Assembly: GCA_021815005.1 (NCBI GenBank)
Contig: JAKAHL010000093.1
Coordinates: 1 to 7,551 of the forward strand
Length of the DNA stretch: 7,551 nt
DNA from: Chloroflexota bacterium
GTDB taxonomy: Bacteria > Chloroflexota > Limnocylindria > Limnocylindrales > CSP1-4
Direction of reading: 5' to 3'
Part shown: one piece after another, positions 5,398 to 7,551 of the stretch
Numbering within the stretch: position 1 is the first letter of the stretch
Layout of the letters: each line of letters starts with the position of its first letter
Translations under genes and position numbers: made by a program
Notes under the pieces: generated by a model
The model's input: the letters and a program-made list of their open reading frames with translations, nothing else
What the model was told of the DNA's origin: nothing
Databases searched by the model: none

Positions 5398-5886
5398 ATG
5401 GACACGCCCCGCCCTCCCGCCCCGGCTGCCCTCGGGCAGCTGAACCGCAATCGGCTCGGCCGCGAGCTGCTCGTGTTCGGCGCGATCGGCGCGGTGAGCA
5501 CGGCCGCCTACGCCGTCCTGTACCTGCTCCTCCGCAGCGCCACCGGCGCGACCGCGGCCAACGCCCTGGCGCTGGTCCTGACCGCGCTGGCGAACACGAC
5601 GGCCAACCGCCGCCTGACGTTCGGCGTCCGGGGCGGCGGGTCGATGGTCCGCGATCAGATCGGCGGCCTGATCGCGCTCGCGCTCGCGCTCGCGATCACG
5701 ACGCTGTCCATCAGCCTGCTCGGCGCCCTCGCGCCGCGTGCCGGCCGCCTCGCGGAGCTGGCCATCCTCGTCGTCGCCAATGCGCTCGCCACCGTCGCGC
5801 GGTTCGTCCTGCTCCGGAGCTGGATCGCCGCCGACCGCGAGCGCTCGCTCGCACGAGTCCTCTCCGTGCGCAACCCCCAGGAGTGA
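5398..5886 (+). CDS. GtrA-family membrane protein
   Basis: This 162-residue protein matches the GtrA family (PF04138): about four membrane helices (near 25-45, 51-69, 87-111 and 118-140), with family-type segments ELLVFGAIGAVSTAAYAVLY, ALALVLTALANTTANRRLTF and VVANALATVARFVLLRSW. GtrA-like proteins are linked to translocation of polyprenyl-phosphate-linked sugars across the membrane for glycosylation of surface polymers. Here it would supply the lipid-linked sugar donor for the glycosyltransferase that begins 4 bases after its stop. Many relatives are fused to a GT2 domain that makes the lipid-sugar; this one is stand-alone and no GT2 is in the window. The N-terminal 20 residues are Pro-rich and cytoplasmic. 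The Shine-Dalgarno before ATG 5398 is weak, so the start is fairly but not fully certain. Confidence 0.85.
   Translation: MDTPRPPAPAALGQLNRNRLGRELLVFGAIGAVSTAAYAVLYLLLRSATGATAANALALVLTALANTTANRRLTFGVRGGGSMVRDQIGGLIALALALAITTLSISLLGALAPRAGRLAELAILVVANALATVARFVLLRSWIAADRERSLARVLSVRNPQE
5671..5694 (+). repeat. Hexanucleotide repeat (CTCGCG-type, four units) inside the GtrA gene
   Basis: Four tandem hexamers, ATCGCG followed by three CTCGCG, encode Ile-Ala-(Leu-Ala)3 in the third membrane helix. Because the unit is six bases, slippage would add or remove Leu-Ala pairs without shifting the frame. Confidence 0.7.
5879..5883 (+). promoter_or_regulatory. Ribosome binding site AGGAG deciding the GT39 start
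   Basis: AGGAG lies at the very end of the GtrA gene and 7 bases before ATG 5891. It favours that start over the ATG at 5886, which overlaps the GtrA stop, is only 2 bases from AGGAG, and is in a different frame. Confidence 0.75.
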
Positions 5887-5890
5887 TGCC

Positions 5891-7551
5891 ATGACCGCCA
5901 TTGCCCCGCCCAGCGCGGGCCGCCGCCACAGCGCCCCGCCGACTGTTGCGGGCAGCCTCCGTCGCCTCGTCGCCCGGGATCGGGCCGCGGACGGGGCGTG
6001 GGTCCTGCCGGCGACGGCCGGCGTGATGGGCCTCGCCGCCGTCCTGTACCTCGTCAACCTGACGGTCAGCGGCTTCGCCAACGTCTTCTACAGCGGCGCC
6101 GCGTGGGCCGCGAGCCAGTCCTGGGCGGCCTGGTTCATGGGCTCGGTCGACCCGGCCAACTTCATCACGGTGGACAAGCCGCCGCTCGCCACGATGGTCA
6201 TGGGCCTGTCGGTGCGCCTGTTCGGCCTGTCGTCCGCGTCGATCCTGCTGCCCGAGGCGCTGATGGGCGTCGCGACCGTGGGCCTGGCCATGCCGACGGT
6301 TCGCCGAGCCGTCGGGGCGCCCGCCTCGATCATCGCGGGCCTGGTGACGGCGCTGGCGCCGGCCGCGGTGCTGATCTTCCGCTACAACAACCCGGACGCC
6401 CTGCTCACCCTGCTGTGGGCCGGCGCCGCCTATGCGCTCGTCCGCGCGCTCGAGACCGATCGGCTGCGCTGGCTCTCGCTGGCCGGGGCGCTGGTCGGCC
6501 TGGCGTTCGAGACCAAGCTCCTCCAGGGCTACCTGGTCCTGCCGGCGTTCGCGATCGCCTACGCGGTGGCCGGGCGCGGCTCGTGGCGGCGCCGTGTCGT
6601 CGGCCTGCTGGTGGCAGCGGTGTCGGTGACGGTCGCCTCGGCCTGGTGGGTGATCCCGATGACCCTGCTGCCCGCGTCGGCCCGCGCGTTCGTCGGCGGG
6701 TCGTCGGACGGCACGGCGCTCAACCTGGTCCTCGGCTACGACGGTCTGGCCCGCGTCCTCGGCGGGAGCGCCGGCGGCGGCCAGGGCAATGGCGCCAGCT
6801 TCTCCGGCACGCCGGGACTGCTGCGGCTGTTCAACACCGAGCTGGGCGGGCAGATCGGCTGGTTCCTGCCGCTGTCGGTGGTGGGCCTGGCGGCAGGCCT
6901 CGCCGCCCGGGCCCGGGCGGCGAGAACGGACCTCGCCCGCGCCTCGTTCCTGATGTGGGGCCTCTGGCTCGCCGTCAACGCGGCGGTCTACAGCCTCATG
7001 TCCGGGACCATCCACAGCTACTACGTCGTGGCGATGGCGCCCGCGGTCGGCGCGCTCGTCGGCGGTGGCGTGGTGGCGATCTGGAAGGCTCGGGAGCGCC
7101 ACCCGTGGGCGGGCCTGGCGCTCGGGCTGGCGATGGTCGGCTCCGCGGGCGTGGCGCTGATGCTGCTCGACCGCACCCCCTCGTTCGCGCCCGGGCTGGG
7201 GCTCGCTGCGCTGGCAGGGACCTCCCTGACGGTGCCGGTGCTCGCGCTGCGGGCGACCGCGCGGACGCGACGCGTCCAGCTGGCGGCGGCGGGCCTCGGC
7301 CTCGCCGCACTCCTCGCGGGGCCGGCGGCCTATGCGATCGACACCGTGCACACCGCCTACTCCGGCGGCGACCCGGCGGCGGGCCCGTCCGCGGCCCGCG
7401 CCAGCGGCTTCGGTGGCCCGGGGGGCTCCGGCGGCCAGACGGCGTTCCTGGGCAATCGGCGGATACTCGCTGCCGGGCGGCGTCATGAAACAATAGCCGA
7501 AGCGGGCGTGCATGGCGCGCGAGGTCGACTCGTCGAGATAGACATCGACGC
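5891..7551 (+). CDS. GT39-family glycosyltransferase, YkcB/ArnT-like (3' partial, last ~100 bases doubtful)
   Basis: This integral membrane glycosyltransferase (GT39/PMT_2 type) should transfer a sugar from a polyprenyl-phosphate donor to an acceptor on the outer face of the membrane. Family landmarks are NVFYSGAAW (64-72), the donor-loop motif DPANFITVDKPPL (87-99, Asp95 in DKPP), RYNNPDALLTLLW (164-176), FETKLLQGYLVLPAF, GGSSDGTALNLVLGYDGL with a Gly-rich loop, and RLFNTELGGQIGWFLPLS. Multiple hydrophobic helices run through the protein. The start at ATG 5891 is set by AGGAG. The frame stays open to the window end (553 codons), short of the usual ~650-750 residues. After the Gly-rich segment GGPGGSGG the expected C-terminal extracytoplasmic domain is not recognisable and codon use changes, so the last ~100 bases may not belong to this gene. 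Coupled with GtrA; acceptor unknown. Confidence 0.85.
   Translation, partial: MTAIAPPSAGRRHSAPPTVAGSLRRLVARDRAADGAWVLPATAGVMGLAAVLYLVNLTVSGFANVFYSGAAWAASQSWAAWFMGSVDPANFITVDKPPLATMVMGLSVRLFGLSSASILLPEALMGVATVGLAMPTVRRAVGAPASIIAGLVTALAPAAVLIFRYNNPDALLTLLWAGAAYALVRALETDRLRWLSLAGALVGLAFETKLLQGYLVLPAFAIAYAVAGRGSWRRRVVGLLVAAVSVTVASAWWVIPMTLLPASARAFVGGSSDGTALNLVLGYDGLARVLGGSAGGGQGNGASFSGTPGLLRLFNTELGGQIGWFLPLSVVGLAAGLAARARAARTDLARASFLMWGLWLAVNAAVYSLMSGTIHSYYVVAMAPAVGALVGGGVVAIWKARERHPWAGLALGLAMVGSAGVALMLLDRTPSFAPGLGLAALAGTSLTVPVLALRATARTRRVQLAAAGLGLAALLAGPAAYAIDTVHTAYSGGDPAAGPSAARASGFGGPGGSGGQTAFLGNRRILAAGRRHETIAEAGVHGARGRLVEIDID
7445..7551 (-). other. Atypical terminal segment; possible minus-strand coding fragment or chimeric junction
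   Basis: In the GT39 frame from 7442 to the end, 14 of 36 codons end in A or T, whereas upstream nearly all end in G or C. Read on the minus strand from 7549 downward, the segment gives a protein-like open frame with residues such as VDVYLDESTSRAMHARFGY and then CFMTPPGSEYPPI, after which the reading degrades into Arg/Ala/Gly-rich shadow sequence. The boundary lies at about 7445-7460. I do not recognise the protein. A chimeric contig end or a real rearrangement would both explain it. Confidence 0.4.

Noticed and set aside
5998..7488. 496-codon plus-strand open frame overlapping GT39 in another frame
   Set aside because: Arg/Gly/Pro-rich product with no membrane helices; the GT39 motifs all lie in the frame starting at 5891.
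5711..7513. 600-codon open frame on the minus strand opposite GtrA and GT39
   Set aside because: Its product is Arg/Gly/Ala/His-rich with no domain and lies opposite well-supported genes; it is a high-GC shadow. Only its first ~20-35 residues look real, and these are treated as a possible junction.
1..7551. CRISPR arrays, insertion sequences, tRNA or rRNA genes
   Set aside because: No spaced direct repeats, transposase motifs or structural RNA signatures were seen anywhere in the window.

Overview
The window is very G+C-rich DNA (roughly three quarters G+C by eye, with codon third positions almost always G or C). It encodes proteins typical of high-GC Gram-positive-type bacteria: Actinomycetota, or a high-GC Chloroflexota lineage. 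The markers are an actinobacterial-style PAC2-family protein, a YkcB-like GT39 glycosyltransferase, an OmpR-type two-component pair and an ApbE of the type without a lipoprotein signal. I cannot fix the phylum from the sequence. Almost all of the window is coding, and no gene-free stretch reaches 300 bases.

Layout. (1) 3-341 (+): the 3' end of a DEAD-box RNA helicase, carrying its DbpA-type RNA-binding domain. It converges on (2) 338-1192 (-), a PAC2-family protein, and the two TAG stop codons interlock in one CTAG. (3) 1193-1361: a divergent regulatory gap with a perfect small hairpin. (4) 1362-1640 (+): a 92-residue single-pass membrane protein with a Ser/Thr/Gly-rich external tail, followed 2 bases later by (5) 1643-2593 (+), ApbE (FAD:protein FMN transferase). 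(6) 2594-2753: a gap with two inverted repeats. (7) 2754-3314: a ferric-reductase-like heme b membrane protein. (8, 9) 3341-4009 and 4006-5271: an OmpR-family response regulator and its histidine kinase, overlapping by ATGA. (10) 5272-5397: a gap. (11) 5398-5886: a GtrA-family membrane protein. (12) 5891-7551: a YkcB-like GT39 polyprenyl-phosphate-sugar transferase that runs off the window.

How the genes may work together. The middle block (small membrane protein, ApbE, heme b membrane protein, two-component system) looks like an envelope redox module: ApbE covalently attaches FMN to a protein, and the heme b protein moves electrons across the membrane. The usual FMN-binding-domain substrate is not in the window. 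The small membrane protein coupled to ApbE carries a GAT tripeptide just outside its membrane helix, so it is a speculative candidate partner. The GtrA/GT39 pair is a cell-surface glycosylation unit that may be co-regulated: similar short motifs lie in the gaps before the small-protein gene, the heme b gene and gtrA.

The last ~100 bases (about 7445-7551) look wrong for the GT39 gene. GC3 drops sharply, the expected C-terminal domain does not appear, and the opposite strand reads like real protein. This suggests an assembly chimera or a true rearrangement junction.
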